Source of the DNA: Cellulomonas fimi ATCC 484
GTDB taxonomy: Bacteria; Actinomycetota; Actinomycetes; Actinomycetales; Cellulomonadaceae
Direction of reading: 5' to 3'
NCBI RefSeq assembly: GCF_000212695.1
Contig: NC_015514.1
Coordinates: 620,001-684,000 of the forward strand
DNA: 64,000 bases
In this document: piece after piece, positions 46,018 to 54,396 of the stretch
Numbering within the stretch: position 1 is the stretch's first letter
How the letters are laid out: each line of letters starts with the position of its first letter
Position numbers and translations under genes: made by a program
The notes under the pieces: generated by a model
Database searches by the model: none
What the model saw: the letters and a program-made list of their open reading frames with translations, nothing else
Told to the model about the DNA's origin: nothing

Positions 46018-46943
46018 GGGCAGTCGTCGGGGGCTGGTCGGCGACGGGGCCACCACGTCGGCACGGCACGTGTGCTGCCGAGCAGCACGCCCGCGACGAC
46101 GACGGCCCCCCACAGCAGCTCGACGCCCGCGGTCGGCTCCCGCAGCAGCAGCCACGACGACGTCACGCCGACGACGGGCACGAGCATCGAGAACGGTGCG
46201 ACGGTGCTCGACGGGTGGCGGCCCATGAGCGTCGACCAGATGCCCGACCCCAGCAGCGTGGCGACCAGCACCGTGAACAGCAGCCCGCCGATCGCGAGCA
46301 GGCCGCGCGTGGAGGTCAGGCCGTCGGCGGACGCGGCGATGCGGTCCGGGCCCTCGACGACGAGCGACGCCACCAGCATCGGCACGGGCGGTACGACCGA
46401 CATCCACAGCATGAGCCGGAACCCCTCGCCGGGTGCGGCGCGCATCGCCTGCCGGTTGCCGAGGTTGCCGAGCGCCCACCCGAGCCCGCCGCACAGGGTC
46501 AGGACGACCGGGAGCAGCGTCGCGCCCCCGTCGAGACCGGCGCGGTGCACCGCGATGCCGCCGAGCCCGGCGACCGCGACGGCGACGCCGACGGCCTGCC
46601 GGGCGCTGACCCGCTCGCGCAGCAGGAGCGCGGCGAGCACGACCGTGAACGGTGCCGACGACTGCAGGACGAGCGACGCCAGCCCGGTCGGCATGCCCGA
46701 GTCCATCGCGAGGTAGAGGAAGACGAACTGCAGGACGCCGAAGCCCGCACCGTAGGCGAGCACCCAGCGCCAGGGGGCCGAAGGGCGACGCACGAGGAGC
46801 AGCGTCGGGACGGCGAGGAGCGTGAAGCGCAGCGCGACGAGGAGGAAGGGCGGGAACTGCTCGAGCGACAGGTGGATCGCCGGGAAGTTCAGGCCCCAGC
46901 AGACGGCGACGAGGACGGCGAGGGCGCGGTCGCGGGTGGGCAT
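45864..46943 (-). CDS. EamA/DMT-family transporter
   Basis: A 359-residue protein with ten predicted membrane helices in two EamA repeats (first from [15 protein letters not shown], second from [18 protein letters not shown]). These are characteristic of drug/metabolite exporters of the RhaT/YdcZ-like superfamily. The last helix ends near residue 297; the remaining ~60 residues are a polar Ser/Pro/Ala tail, and its final ~50 residues are encoded antisense to ispF. The substrate is unknown. It is divergent from a LysR gene that probably controls it. Confidence 0.85.
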   Translation of the reverse strand: MPTRDRALAVLVAVCWGLNFPAIHLSLEQFPPFLLVALRFTLLAVPTLLLVRRPSAPWRWVLAYGAGFGVLQFVFLYLAMDSGMPTGLASLVLQSSAPFTVVLAALLLRERVSARQAVGVAVAVAGLGGIAVHRAGLDGGATLLPVVLTLCGGLGWALGNLGNRQAMRAAPGEGFRLMLWMSVVPPVPMLVASLVVEGPDRIAASADGLTSTRGLLAIGGLLFTVLVATLLGSGIWSTLMGRHPSSTVAPFSMLVPVVGVTSSWLLLREPTAGVELLWGAVVVAGVLLGSTRAVPTWWPRRRPAPDDCPQPSTATTSAVATAATPSPRPVSPSPSDVVADSVTGAPAADDSAASASARR

Positions 46944-46964
46944 GCGGCGAGCATCACCCCGCCC

Positions 46965-47021
46965 GACCGTTCAGCACCATCGAGTTCTCGTGACACGACG
47001 CTGCAGCAGCGCTGAACGGTC
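46965..47021. promoter_or_regulatory. 11-bp inverted repeat in the EamA-LysR intergenic region
   Basis: GACCGTTCAGC (46965-46975) and GCTGAACGGTC (47011-47021) are exact inverted copies 35 nt apart. The right copy lies just upstream of the -10 TACCGT (47025-47030) of the LysR gene, which ends 6 nt before its ATG. Likely LysR binding half-sites. Confidence 0.65.
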
Positions 47022-47036
47022 GGCTACCGTCGATGC

Positions 47037-47957
47037 ATGGACGCCCGCTCGCTCGAGGTGCTCCGTGCCGTGCAGACGCAGGGCGGGGTCACCGCCGCCG
47101 CGGCGACGCTGCACGTCACCCCGTCCGCCGTCTCCCAGCACCTGGCGGCGCTGCAGCGCTCCGTGGGTGTCCCCCTGACGGAGCGCGTCGGCCGCGGGCT
47201 GCGGCTCACGGCCGCCGGCGTCGCGCTCGCCGAGGCGGCGGTCGACGTCGCCGTCGCGCTCGAGCGTGCCCGGTCGGCCGTCGACGAGCTCCACAGCCGG
47301 CCGACGGGCGTCGTGCGGGTCAGCGCGTTCCAGAGCGGCGCGCAGCTGCTGCTGCCCGGGCTGCTGACACGCGTCGCGCGGTGGGACGGCGTCGTCGTGG
47401 AGTGCTCGGACGAGGACGTCGCGCAGGACGACTTCGTCGGCCTCACCGACCGGGTCGACGTCGTCGTCGCGCACCGCCCCGACGCGAGCCGCCCCTGGGC
47501 CGCGCCGGGCGACGGCGTCGTCGTCGTGCCGCTGCTGCGCGAGCCGCTCGACGTGGCCGTGCCGCACGACCACCCGTTCGCGCAGCGCACCGAGGTGCGC
47601 CCCGACGAGCTCGCGGACGTCGACTGGGTCGCGGTCCGGGACGGCTTCCCGGTGGCGACGGTGCTCGCAGCGGTCGCTCGCGGGTCGGGCCAGGCACCGC
47701 GGGTGCGCCACCGGATCAACGACTTCCACGTGGCGGCGTCCCTCGTGGCCGCGGGCCACGGCGTGGCGCTGCTGCCGCGGCACACGTTCGGCGACGACCC
47801 GCGGGTGCGGCTCGTCCCGCTGGCCGACGTGCGTGCGGGCCGGCGGATCGACGCGCTCGTGCGCGCCGACTGTGCCGAGCGGCTCGTCGTGCGGCGCGTG
47901 CTGGACGAGCTGCGCGCGCTCGCCGCGGAGATCGAGGGCGGCGCCGCACGCGCCTGA
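47037..47957 (+). CDS. LysR-family transcriptional regulator
   Basis: A 306-residue protein. An N-terminal winged helix (RSLEVLRAVQTQGGVTAAA, then VTPSAVSQHLAALQRSVG) and a type 2 periplasmic-binding-like effector domain (~90-295). The protein is standard LysR length, and the divergent EamA transporter gene with a shared inverted repeat is the classic arrangement for local control of an exporter. The effector is unknown. The ATG is behind a -10, so the message is probably leaderless. Confidence 0.9.
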   Translation: MDARSLEVLRAVQTQGGVTAAAATLHVTPSAVSQHLAALQRSVGVPLTERVGRGLRLTAAGVALAEAAVDVAVALERARSAVDELHSRPTGVVRVSAFQSGAQLLLPGLLTRVARWDGVVVECSDEDVAQDDFVGLTDRVDVVVAHRPDASRPWAAPGDGVVVVPLLREPLDVAVPHDHPFAQRTEVRPDELADVDWVAVRDGFPVATVLAAVARGSGQAPRVRHRINDFHVAASLVAAGHGVALLPRHTFGDDPRVRLVPLADVRAGRRIDALVRADCAERLVVRRVLDELRALAAEIEGGAARA

Positions 47958-48163
47958 CCTGCGCAGGGACCCCGCGACGCTGCGGGCGGGCGGCGCGTCG
48001 GCGCGGGGACGGCGCGCAGGGGCGCCGAGGGGATGCCGAGAGGGATGCCGGGCGGGCGCCGGGCGAGGCGGTGGGTGAAGTGCGGTCCCGTCACGCCCGG
48101 GAGCGGGTGGAGAACGTCGGCCGGGTCGCGCGGGCTCCGACAGCCCTGCTACGGTCCCGGTTC

Positions 48164-48397
48164 GTGACGCAGCGGTCCCAGCCCCAGGGACCCACGCCCG
48201 AGGGCGTGGGAGCGCTCCATCGTGCCGCCTCGGCGCCGACGTCCGCGCTGCCCGTGCGTACCCCCGTCCCGCGCGTCCGGCTGCGCGTCCGGGTGTCCGC
48301 CGACGTGCTCGCCGCGACCGAGCAGGGGCTGACCGACCTCGACGACGACCGCGCGCGCGTCCTGTCCGACGACGCGCCCCCGCCCGTCACGTTCTGA
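48164..48397 (+). CDS. Hypothetical small protein (77 aa)
   Basis: A 77-residue frame beginning with GTG 8 nt after a TACGGT hexamer (48150-48155). Its N-terminal half is Pro/Ser/Ala-rich, the middle reads VRLRVRVSADVLAATEQGL and the end is acidic (TDLDDDRARVLSDDAP). No family recognised and no Shine-Dalgarno is present. The support is the leaderless promoter layout and amphipathic regularity; it may not be a real gene. Confidence 0.4.
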   Translation: MTQRSQPQGPTPEGVGALHRAASAPTSALPVRTPVPRVRLRVRVSADVLAATEQGLTDLDDDRARVLSDDAPPPVTF

Positions 48398-48406
48398 CGC
48401 TCCGCC

Positions 48407-48500
48407 GCACGGGCGTCGCCTCCGGGTGCATCACGGCACGGGCGTCCCGTCCGGGCGCATCATCGCCGCACGAGCAGCCCGTCCGGGCGCGTCGCCGCCG
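48407..48500. repeat. Three imperfect tandem repeats of 29-32 nt
   Basis: Units beginning with GCAC at 48407, 48436 and 48468 share GCACGGGCGTC…CCGTCCGGGCGC. They fill the gap between the small ORF and the oxidoreductase stop. Origin and role unknown. Confidence 0.45.
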
Positions 48501-48508
48501 CGGACCCG

Positions 48509-49459
48509 TCAGGGGACGAGCACGAGCTTCCCGCGCGCGTGACCCTCGCGGCTGAGCCGGTGCGCGTCGGCCGCGTCGTCGAGCGCGAAGGTGCGCGCGA
48601 CCCGCACGTCGAGCGAGCCGTCGGCCGCCAGCTCGGCGAGCTGCGCCCGAGCCGCCTCCCGCACGGCCGTGCCGGGATCCGCACCCGGGCCGCCGCCGAG
48701 CGCGCGCACGCCGAGCTCGGCCGCCCGTCCGAAGCCGGCGATGGTGGCGACGCGCAGCCGGTCGGCCACGACGGCGACCGACACGTCGAGGGCCTCGTCG
48801 CTGCCGACCGTGTCGATCGCGACCGTGACGGGTCCCGTCGTGCGCTCCGCGTCCCGCACGCGCTCGAGCAGGCCGGGGCCGTGCGCGACCGGGACGGCGC
48901 CGAGCGCGCGCAGGTCGTCGTGGGTGTCCGGCGAGCCCGTCGCGATCACGCGGGCACCGCGCAGGATTGCGAGCTGCACGGCCATGCGACCGACACCGCC
49001 CGAGCCGCCGTGCACGAGGACGACGTCGCCGTCGTGGGCGCCGGTCGCGGACAGGGTGTGCACCGCGGTCGTGCCGGCGAGCAGGAGCCCGGACGCGGCG
49101 GGCCAGTCGAGGGTGCTCGGGCGCCGGCACGTGACCTGCTCGGAGACGACGAGGTGGCTCGCGTAGCCGCCGTGGACGCGCCACGCGATGACCTCGTCGC
49201 CCGGCGAGAGCCAGCGGACCGACGGGCCCACGGCCGCGACGACGCCGGCCACCTCGAGACCGAGCCGCAGCGGCAGCCGGGAGGGGTCGTTGCCCGGCCC
49301 GGGCGCGTACATCTTCCAGTCGATCGGGTTGACGGCGGCGGCACGCACGTCGAGGAGCACCTGCCCCGGGCCGGGGTCGCCGGGCGCGACCTCGACCGTA
49401 CGGAGCACCTCGGGACCACCGAACGCCGTGGCGACCACGGCCCTGCTCGCAGAAGTCAC
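48509..49459 (-). CDS. Zinc-independent MDR-family NADP-dependent oxidoreductase (quinone oxidoreductase-like)
   Basis: A 316-residue medium-chain dehydrogenase/reductase. A GroES-like N-terminal domain (VRAAAVNPIDWKMYAPGPG, LGLEVAGVVAAVG, GDEVIAW) precedes a Rossmann domain with VLVHGGSGGVGRMAVQLA. The structural-zinc cysteine cluster is absent, as in quinone oxidoreductases. The GTG at 49459 is chosen since FGGPEVLRTVEV begins 10 residues later; longer upstream starts add an Arg-rich segment unlike the family. The substrate is unknown. Confidence 0.85.
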   Translation of the reverse strand: MTSASRAVVATAFGGPEVLRTVEVAPGDPGPGQVLLDVRAAAVNPIDWKMYAPGPGNDPSRLPLRLGLEVAGVVAAVGPSVRWLSPGDEVIAWRVHGGYASHLVVSEQVTCRRPSTLDWPAASGLLLAGTTAVHTLSATGAHDGDVVLVHGGSGGVGRMAVQLAILRGARVIATGSPDTHDDLRALGAVPVAHGPGLLERVRDAERTTGPVTVAIDTVGSDEALDVSVAVVADRLRVATIAGFGRAAELGVRALGGGPGADPGTAVREAARAQLAELAADGSLDVRVARTFALDDAADAHRLSREGHARGKLVLVP

Positions 49460-49592
49460 CCGGCACAGAGTGCCCGCCGAGCGTCGCGACCGCCAGGGTC
49501 CATGCAGGCGTATGCATCGCTTCACCCGCACGGGTGACGGGCGCCGACTCCGACCGGCCCGACGCACCGACCGGCCCGCGGCCCGACCGCTC

Positions 49593-49619
49593 CGGCCCGC
49601 CGAGCGGCCGGGCGGGCCG
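49593..49619 (-). terminator. Terminator hairpin after the lactone oxidase gene
   Basis: CGGCCCGCC (49593-49601) pairs with GGCGGGCCG (49611-49619), 9-nt loop, just beyond the stop on the minus strand. Confidence 0.6.
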
Positions 49620-49627
49620 CCGTCCCG

Positions 49628-50995
49628 TCAGGCGGCGCGGGGGGCCCGGGCGCCGCCCGGCACGGGCCCCAGCACGCGGTCGAGATAGGGGTTGGTGAAC
49701 GTGCCGCCCGGGTCGGCCTGCGCCCGCACGCGCCGGGCGTCCGCGAACCGCGGGTAGACGCCCTCCAGGGCGGCGGAGTCGCGCCAGTGGAGCTTGCCCC
49801 AGTGCGGGCGGCCGCCCACCTGGGCCGCGATGGCCTCGACCGCACGGAAGTAGCGCGCGTAGGGCAGGTGCACGTTCTGGTGCACGGCCACGTACGCGGT
49901 GGGCCGGCCGTGGGCCGTGGACAGCCACAGGTCGTCCTGCGCGGCGAACCGGACCTCGACGGGGAACGGCAGGCGCTCGCCCGACGAGCGGATCCACGCG
50001 TCGACCTCGCGCAGGACGTCGACGACGCTCTCGCGCGGCACGGCGTACTCCATCTCCCGGAACCGCACGCGGCGCGGCGAGACGAACACCTCCGCGGACG
50101 GGGCGGTGTAGGAGCGGGGCGCGAGGGCGCGTGCGCTCACGGCGTTGATCCCCGGGGTGGCGGGCGGGACGAGCGTGGCGATCCGGTTGGTGACGGCGAA
50201 CACCGCGTTGGACAGCAGCTCGTCGTCGATCCACGACCGCACGGGGTGCAGGGGGCGCACGTCGTCGTCGGGCACGCGGTTGTTGCGCTTGGTGAGCGCC
50301 CGCCGGGTGTGCGGGAACCAGTAGAACTCGAAGTGGTCGTTGGACTCGACCAGCCCGTCGGGCCCGTCCAGCCGCTCGACGACGCGCTCGAGCGGCCACG
50401 GCTCCTCGCGGGCCTCCAGGCGGAACGCGGGCACCACCTCGAGCGTCACCGCGGCGAGGACCCCGACGCAGCCGAGCCCGAGCCGCGCGAGCTCGAACAG
50501 CTCGGGGCGTCGCGTGGGGGAGGTCTCCACGACGCTGCCGTCGGCGAGCACGACGCGCGCCCCGACGACCTGCGTCGCGAGCCCGCCGAGGCGTGCACCG
50601 GTGCCGTGCGTGCCGGTCGAGATCGCGCCGGCGATCGACTGCTTGTCGATGTCGCCGAGGTTGCGCATCGCGAGACCGTGCGCGGCGAGGGCCGCGTTGA
50701 GGGCGTGCAGCCGGATGCCGGCGCCCACCGTGACGTGCGCGGTGCCGTCCGGGCGGGGCGCGACACGCTCGAGCGTGTCGAGCGCGTCGAGACGCAGCTG
50801 GACCCCGTCGGTGACCGCCGCGGGGGTGAAGGAGTGCCCGCCCCCGACCGCGCGGACACGCAGTCCCGCGCGGCCGGCGGACTGCACGGCCGCGACCAGC
50901 TCGCCCAGGTCACGGGGGTGTGCCACGCTGCGCGGAGTGGCGTGCGCGGTGCGTGCCCAGTTGTGCCAGGGCGTCGGGGCGGGTGCGCGTCCCAT
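49628..50995 (-). CDS. FAD-linked sugar-lactone oxidase (D-arabinono-1,4-lactone oxidase family)
   Basis: A 455-residue VAO-type flavoprotein. The FAD domain has RAVGGGHSF, where H54 is the usual covalent flavin attachment site, and IAGAISTGTHGTG. The C-terminal ALO domain contains HFEFYWFPHTRRAL and HWGKLHW. Relatives oxidise L-gulono-, D-arabinono- or galactono-lactones, or alditols. The ATG at 50995 is preferred; an upstream TTG frame would include the likely AGGAGGA ribosome site. It is divergent from the TetR-MFS-PLP enzyme operon and shares its promoter region. Confidence 0.87.
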   Translation of the reverse strand: MGRAPAPTPWHNWARTAHATPRSVAHPRDLGELVAAVQSAGRAGLRVRAVGGGHSFTPAAVTDGVQLRLDALDTLERVAPRPDGTAHVTVGAGIRLHALNAALAAHGLAMRNLGDIDKQSIAGAISTGTHGTGARLGGLATQVVGARVVLADGSVVETSPTRRPELFELARLGLGCVGVLAAVTLEVVPAFRLEAREEPWPLERVVERLDGPDGLVESNDHFEFYWFPHTRRALTKRNNRVPDDDVRPLHPVRSWIDDELLSNAVFAVTNRIATLVPPATPGINAVSARALAPRSYTAPSAEVFVSPRRVRFREMEYAVPRESVVDVLREVDAWIRSSGERLPFPVEVRFAAQDDLWLSTAHGRPTAYVAVHQNVHLPYARYFRAVEAIAAQVGGRPHWGKLHWRDSAALEGVYPRFADARRVRAQADPGGTFTNPYLDRVLGPVPGGARAPRAA

Positions 50996-51027
50996 CGTGT
51001 CGAACGTTCCTCCTGGGCGGTTGTCCA

Positions 51028-51075
51028 AGTCAAGTGTGCATCATCCTTGACTATCGTCACGAGCACCATTGAGAT
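51028..51075. promoter_or_regulatory. TetR-gene promoter with overlapping operator-like palindrome
   Basis: -35 TTGACT (51047-51052) and -10 TGAGAT (51070-51075) with a 17-nt spacer. AGTCAAG (51028-51034) and CTTGACT (51046-51052) form a 7-bp inverted repeat over the -35, so bound repressor would block RNA polymerase for the plus-strand operon and probably the divergent oxidase gene. Confidence 0.6.
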
Positions 51076-51157
51076 GTGCTGTGGGGAGGCGACGCACCTC
51101 GCACGACCGGCGGTCGGGCCGGTGAGGGTACGCGTCGGACGAGGGAGGGGACCCGGG

Positions 51158-51829
51158 ATGAACCGCATGCCCGTCGCCGAGAGGCGCGAGCAGCTGATCG
51201 AGGCTGCGCTCGCCGTCGCCAGCCGCGACGGAATCGACGCCGCGACCGTCCGCGCCATCGCCGCCGAGGCGGGCGTGTCGTTGGGCGTCGTGCACTACTG
51301 CTTCCAGGACAAGGACGAGCTGCTGCGCGCGATGGCCCACGCCATCACGACCCAGAACCTCGCCAACAGCCTCGACGGGCTGCCGGACGGCGTTCCCGTC
51401 GACACCGTCCTCGAGACGGTCATCGACGCGCTGTGGGACACGATCGTCTCGGCGCGCGGACCGCAGCTGCTCTCGTACGAGCTGACGACGTCGTCGCTGC
51501 GGCACGCCGAGCTGAACCAGGTCGCGATCGACCAGTACCGCGGCCAGTGGTCCGCGGCCGAGCACGTGCTCGAGCTCGTCGAGAAGACCGCCCACATCGG
51601 CTGGACGGTGCCCCGCGCGCACATCGCGCTCGCGATCGTCGCGGTCGTCGACGGGTACTCGCTCGCGTGGCTCGTCGACGGCGACACCGAGGCCGCCCGC
51701 CGCGGGCTGCAGGGCCTCGGCCGCTACCTCACCCAGCTCGCGGTCCCCGTCGAGCTCGCGCCCGACGAGCTCGACCGGCACGGCCTGCCCGCCGAGCCGG
51801 TGGCGCTCCGCGAGCAGCCGTCCGCGTGA
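51158..51829 (+). CDS. TetR-family transcriptional regulator
   Basis: A 223-residue protein. N-terminal helix-turn-helix (RREQLIEAALAVASRDGIDA, then VRAIAAEAGVSLGVVHYCFQ) and a C-terminal ligand-binding helical domain of the type seen in PfmR/BetI-like regulators. It overlaps the MFS gene by 4 nt and faces the lactone oxidase, so it probably regulates both directions. ATG at 51158 with GAGGGAGGGG upstream; ATG at 51167 is an alternative. Confidence 0.9.
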   Translation: MNRMPVAERREQLIEAALAVASRDGIDAATVRAIAAEAGVSLGVVHYCFQDKDELLRAMAHAITTQNLANSLDGLPDGVPVDTVLETVIDALWDTIVSARGPQLLSYELTTSSLRHAELNQVAIDQYRGQWSAAEHVLELVEKTAHIGWTVPRAHIALAIVAVVDGYSLAWLVDGDTEAARRGLQGLGRYLTQLAVPVELAPDELDRHGLPAEPVALREQPSA

Positions 51830-53109
51830 GCGCCGGCCCGACAGCCGCGGCGCCGTCGCGCGTGGACGCCGTGGCACGACGCGCGCGCGCCGCGACCGCC
51901 GCCGGGTTCGCGGCGCAGGGGTTCGTGTACGCGCTGCTGCTGACGAGCCTCGAGCAGCTCAAGGACCGGTACGGCATCGACGACGGGCAGATCACGCTCG
52001 TCGTCCTCGGGGTGTGCGTCATGGCCGCGCTCGGCACCGTCGCGGCCGACCGGGTCGCGCGCGGGGCCGCGGGAAGCCGCGGGGTGCTCGCGGCAGGGCT
52101 GTGCACGCTCGCCGTCGCGGTCGCCCTCGTCTCCGTCGCGCCCGGTTTCGGGCTGCTCGCGGCGTCGTTCGCGGTGTACGGCGTCGGGCTCGGGCTCGTC
52201 GACGCCGGGACCAACATGCAGGCCGTGTCCGTGCAGCGCGTCTACGGCCGGTCGCTGCTCACGACGTTCTACGCCGCCTGGTCGGTCGGCGGGATCGCCG
52301 GCGCGGTCCTCGTGTCCGTCACCGCAGGGCGCGTGCCGATCGAGCCCGCGGCAGTCGTGCTGTGGTCGGGCATCCTCGTGGCCGCCGTCGCCGCCGCGCT
52401 CGTCGCCGCGGCGGGCTGGCACGGTGGCACCACGCCCGCGGGGGGAGCCGCGGCGCCGGAGGCCCAGGGCGCCGTGCCGTGGGGTCCCGTGCTGCTGCTC
52501 GGCCTCGGCGTCGTCGCGTACTACGTCGCCGACACGGCCGTCTCCACATGGTCGACCATCTACCTCGGCGACGTGCTCGACGCGACCTCGCGCGTCGCCC
52601 CGCTCGGGTACGCCGCCTATCTCGCGACGACGCTGGTCTCCCGCGTCGTGGGCGACCCGCTCGTGCGCCGGTACGGCCGCGGCGTCGTCGTCCGGGTCGG
52701 GGCGCTCGTCGGTGCGGCCGGCCTGCTGCTCGTCGTCGTCGCGCCCGGCAGCCCGCTCGCGCTCGCCGGGTTCGCCCTCACGGGAGCGGGGCTCGGCGTC
52801 CTCGCACCGCTGTGCTTCTCCGCCGCCGGGTCGCTCGCGCCCGGGCACGCGGACGCCGTCGTCGCCCGGCTCAACGTCTTCAACTACGTCGGTGCCGTGC
52901 TCGGCGGCGTGCTCGTCGGGGCCATCGGCACCGGGTCGACGCTGCGCGCCGGGTTCGTGGTGCCCGTGCTGCTCGTCGTGGCCGTGGCGGTCGTCGCCCC
53001 GCGGTTCGGCCACCGACGCGACCCCGACCGTGCCGGGCCCCTCGAGCCCGCCGCCGGACCGGCGCCCGTGACGCCGACGGGCCCCGCTGTCGACGGTCCG
53101 GCGTCGTGA
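51826..53109 (+). CDS. MFS transporter
   Basis: A 427-residue protein with twelve predicted membrane helices. Motifs typical of the MFS fold include LVVLGVCVMAALGTVAADR, GLGLVDAGTNMQA and the central FYAAWSVGGIAGA segment. It resembles the FucP/YbjJ-like group with a GTNMQ-type loop, suggesting sugar or small organic acid transport, but the substrate is unproven. GTGA overlaps on both sides tie it to TetR and the PLP enzyme gene. Confidence 0.85.
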   Translation: MSAGPTAAAPSRVDAVARRARAATAAGFAAQGFVYALLLTSLEQLKDRYGIDDGQITLVVLGVCVMAALGTVAADRVARGAAGSRGVLAAGLCTLAVAVALVSVAPGFGLLAASFAVYGVGLGLVDAGTNMQAVSVQRVYGRSLLTTFYAAWSVGGIAGAVLVSVTAGRVPIEPAAVVLWSGILVAAVAAALVAAAGWHGGTTPAGGAAAPEAQGAVPWGPVLLLGLGVVAYYVADTAVSTWSTIYLGDVLDATSRVAPLGYAAYLATTLVSRVVGDPLVRRYGRGVVVRVGALVGAAGLLLVVVAPGSPLALAGFALTGAGLGVLAPLCFSAAGSLAPGHADAVVARLNVFNYVGAVLGGVLVGAIGTGSTLRAGFVVPVLLVVAVAVVAPRFGHRRDPDRAGPLEPAAGPAPVTPTGPAVDGPAS

Positions 53110-54338
53110 GCGCCCCGGCCCCGGACCGGCCGACGGTCGCGCACCGGCCCGCCGACGCGACCCGCACCCTCGGCGACCGGCTGGACACCGCCACGCGCGG
53201 CCTGCCCGCGCCGCTCGCCGTCGTGGACCTCGACGCGCTCGACGCGAACGCCGCCGACCTCGTGCGCCGCGCCGCGGGAACGCCCGTGCGGGTCGCGTCG
53301 AAGTCGGTGCGGGTCCGGCACGTGCTCGACGCCGTGCTCGCCCGGCCCGGCTTCGCGGGCGTCATGGCGTACTCGTTGCGCGAGGCGCTGTGGCTGGCCG
53401 GTCTCGGCGTGCAGGACGTGCTCGTCGGGTACCCGACGGTCGACACGGGCGCGCTCGACGCGCTCGCGGCCGACCCGCGCGCCGCCGCTGCGGTCACGCT
53501 CATGGTCGACGACACCGCCCAGGCCGCCCTCGCCGCCACGGCCGCAGACGCGCACGGTGCGACCCTGCGCGTCTGCCTCGACGTCGACGCGTCCCTGCGC
53601 GTGGGCGTGGGCCCCTTCCGGGCGCACCTCGGCGTGCGGCGCTCGCCCGTGCACGCGCCTGCGGACGCCGCCGTGCTCGCGGCCGCCGTCGAGGGGCGCG
53701 GCCTGCACGTGCGGGGCGTCATGTTCTACGAGGCGCAGGTCGCGGGCCTGCCCGACAGCAGCGCCGCCGTCCGGGCGGTGAAGCGGCTCTCGGTCGCGGA
53801 CCTGGCCGTGCGGCGCAGCGCGGTCCTCGAGGCCGTCCAGGACGCGGTCGGCCACCCCCTCGACCTCGTCAACTCCGGCGGCTCCGGCTCGCTCGAGACG
53901 AGCGCGTCCGACCCCACCGTCACCGAGGTCACCGCGGGGTCGGGGCTCTTCGTGCCGACGCTCTTCGACGGGTACCGCGCGTTCACGCCGCGCCCCGCCG
54001 CGTACTTCGGGCTCGACGTCGTCCGGGTGCCCGCACCCGGCTGGGCCACCGCGTTCGGCGGCGGGTACGTCGCGTCCGGGCCTGCGACCCGCACACGCCT
54101 GCCGCGCCCCGTGTGGCCCGGCGGGCTCGCCCTGAGCGGGCGCGAGGGCGCGGGGGAGGTGCAGACGCCGCTGCGCCTGTCGTCCGGGGCGGACCTGCGC
54201 GTCGGCGACCGGGTGTGGTTCCGGCACGCCAAGGCGGGGGAGGTCATGGAGCGGTTCGACGCCGTGCACCTCGTCCGCGGCGACCGCGTCGAGAGCTCGG
54301 TGCCGACCTACCGCGGGGAGGGGCGCACCTTCGGCTGA
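53106..54338 (+). CDS. PLP-dependent fold-III enzyme (alanine racemase N-domain; D-threonine aldolase/deaminase-like)
   Basis: A 410-residue protein. An N-terminal TIM-barrel with probable PLP lysine K66 in [21 protein letters not shown], and [15 protein letters not shown], followed by a C-terminal beta domain with FGGGYVASG and [16 protein letters not shown]. This two-domain layout matches annotated amino acid deaminase/aldolase proteins related to D-threonine aldolase and D-serine dehydratase. The H-A-K-AGE segment probably holds C-terminal metal/substrate residues. Last gene of the TetR operon. Confidence 0.82.
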   Translation: MSAPAPDRPTVAHRPADATRTLGDRLDTATRGLPAPLAVVDLDALDANAADLVRRAAGTPVRVASKSVRVRHVLDAVLARPGFAGVMAYSLREALWLAGLGVQDVLVGYPTVDTGALDALAADPRAAAAVTLMVDDTAQAALAATAADAHGATLRVCLDVDASLRVGVGPFRAHLGVRRSPVHAPADAAVLAAAVEGRGLHVRGVMFYEAQVAGLPDSSAAVRAVKRLSVADLAVRRSAVLEAVQDAVGHPLDLVNSGGSGSLETSASDPTVTEVTAGSGLFVPTLFDGYRAFTPRPAAYFGLDVVRVPAPGWATAFGGGYVASGPATRTRLPRPVWPGGLALSGREGAGEVQTPLRLSSGADLRVGDRVWFRHAKAGEVMERFDAVHLVRGDRVESSVPTYRGEGRTFG

Positions 54339-54383
54339 CCGGCCGCGAGCGCCCTCACCCGGATCCGCGCAGGTGGTTGCCCG

Positions 54384-54389
54384 TACGAT
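54384..54389 (+). promoter_or_regulatory. -10 hexamer of a probable leaderless cysS promoter
   Basis: TACGAT ends 7 nt before the GTG at 54397, favouring that start over the in-frame GTG 54373 and ATG 54388. Confidence 0.5.
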
Positions 54390-54396
54390 GACGGGC

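Noticed and set aside
48407..48500. Tandem repeats as a CRISPR array
   Set aside because: Only three imperfect units of varying length, with no distinct spacers and no cas genes nearby.
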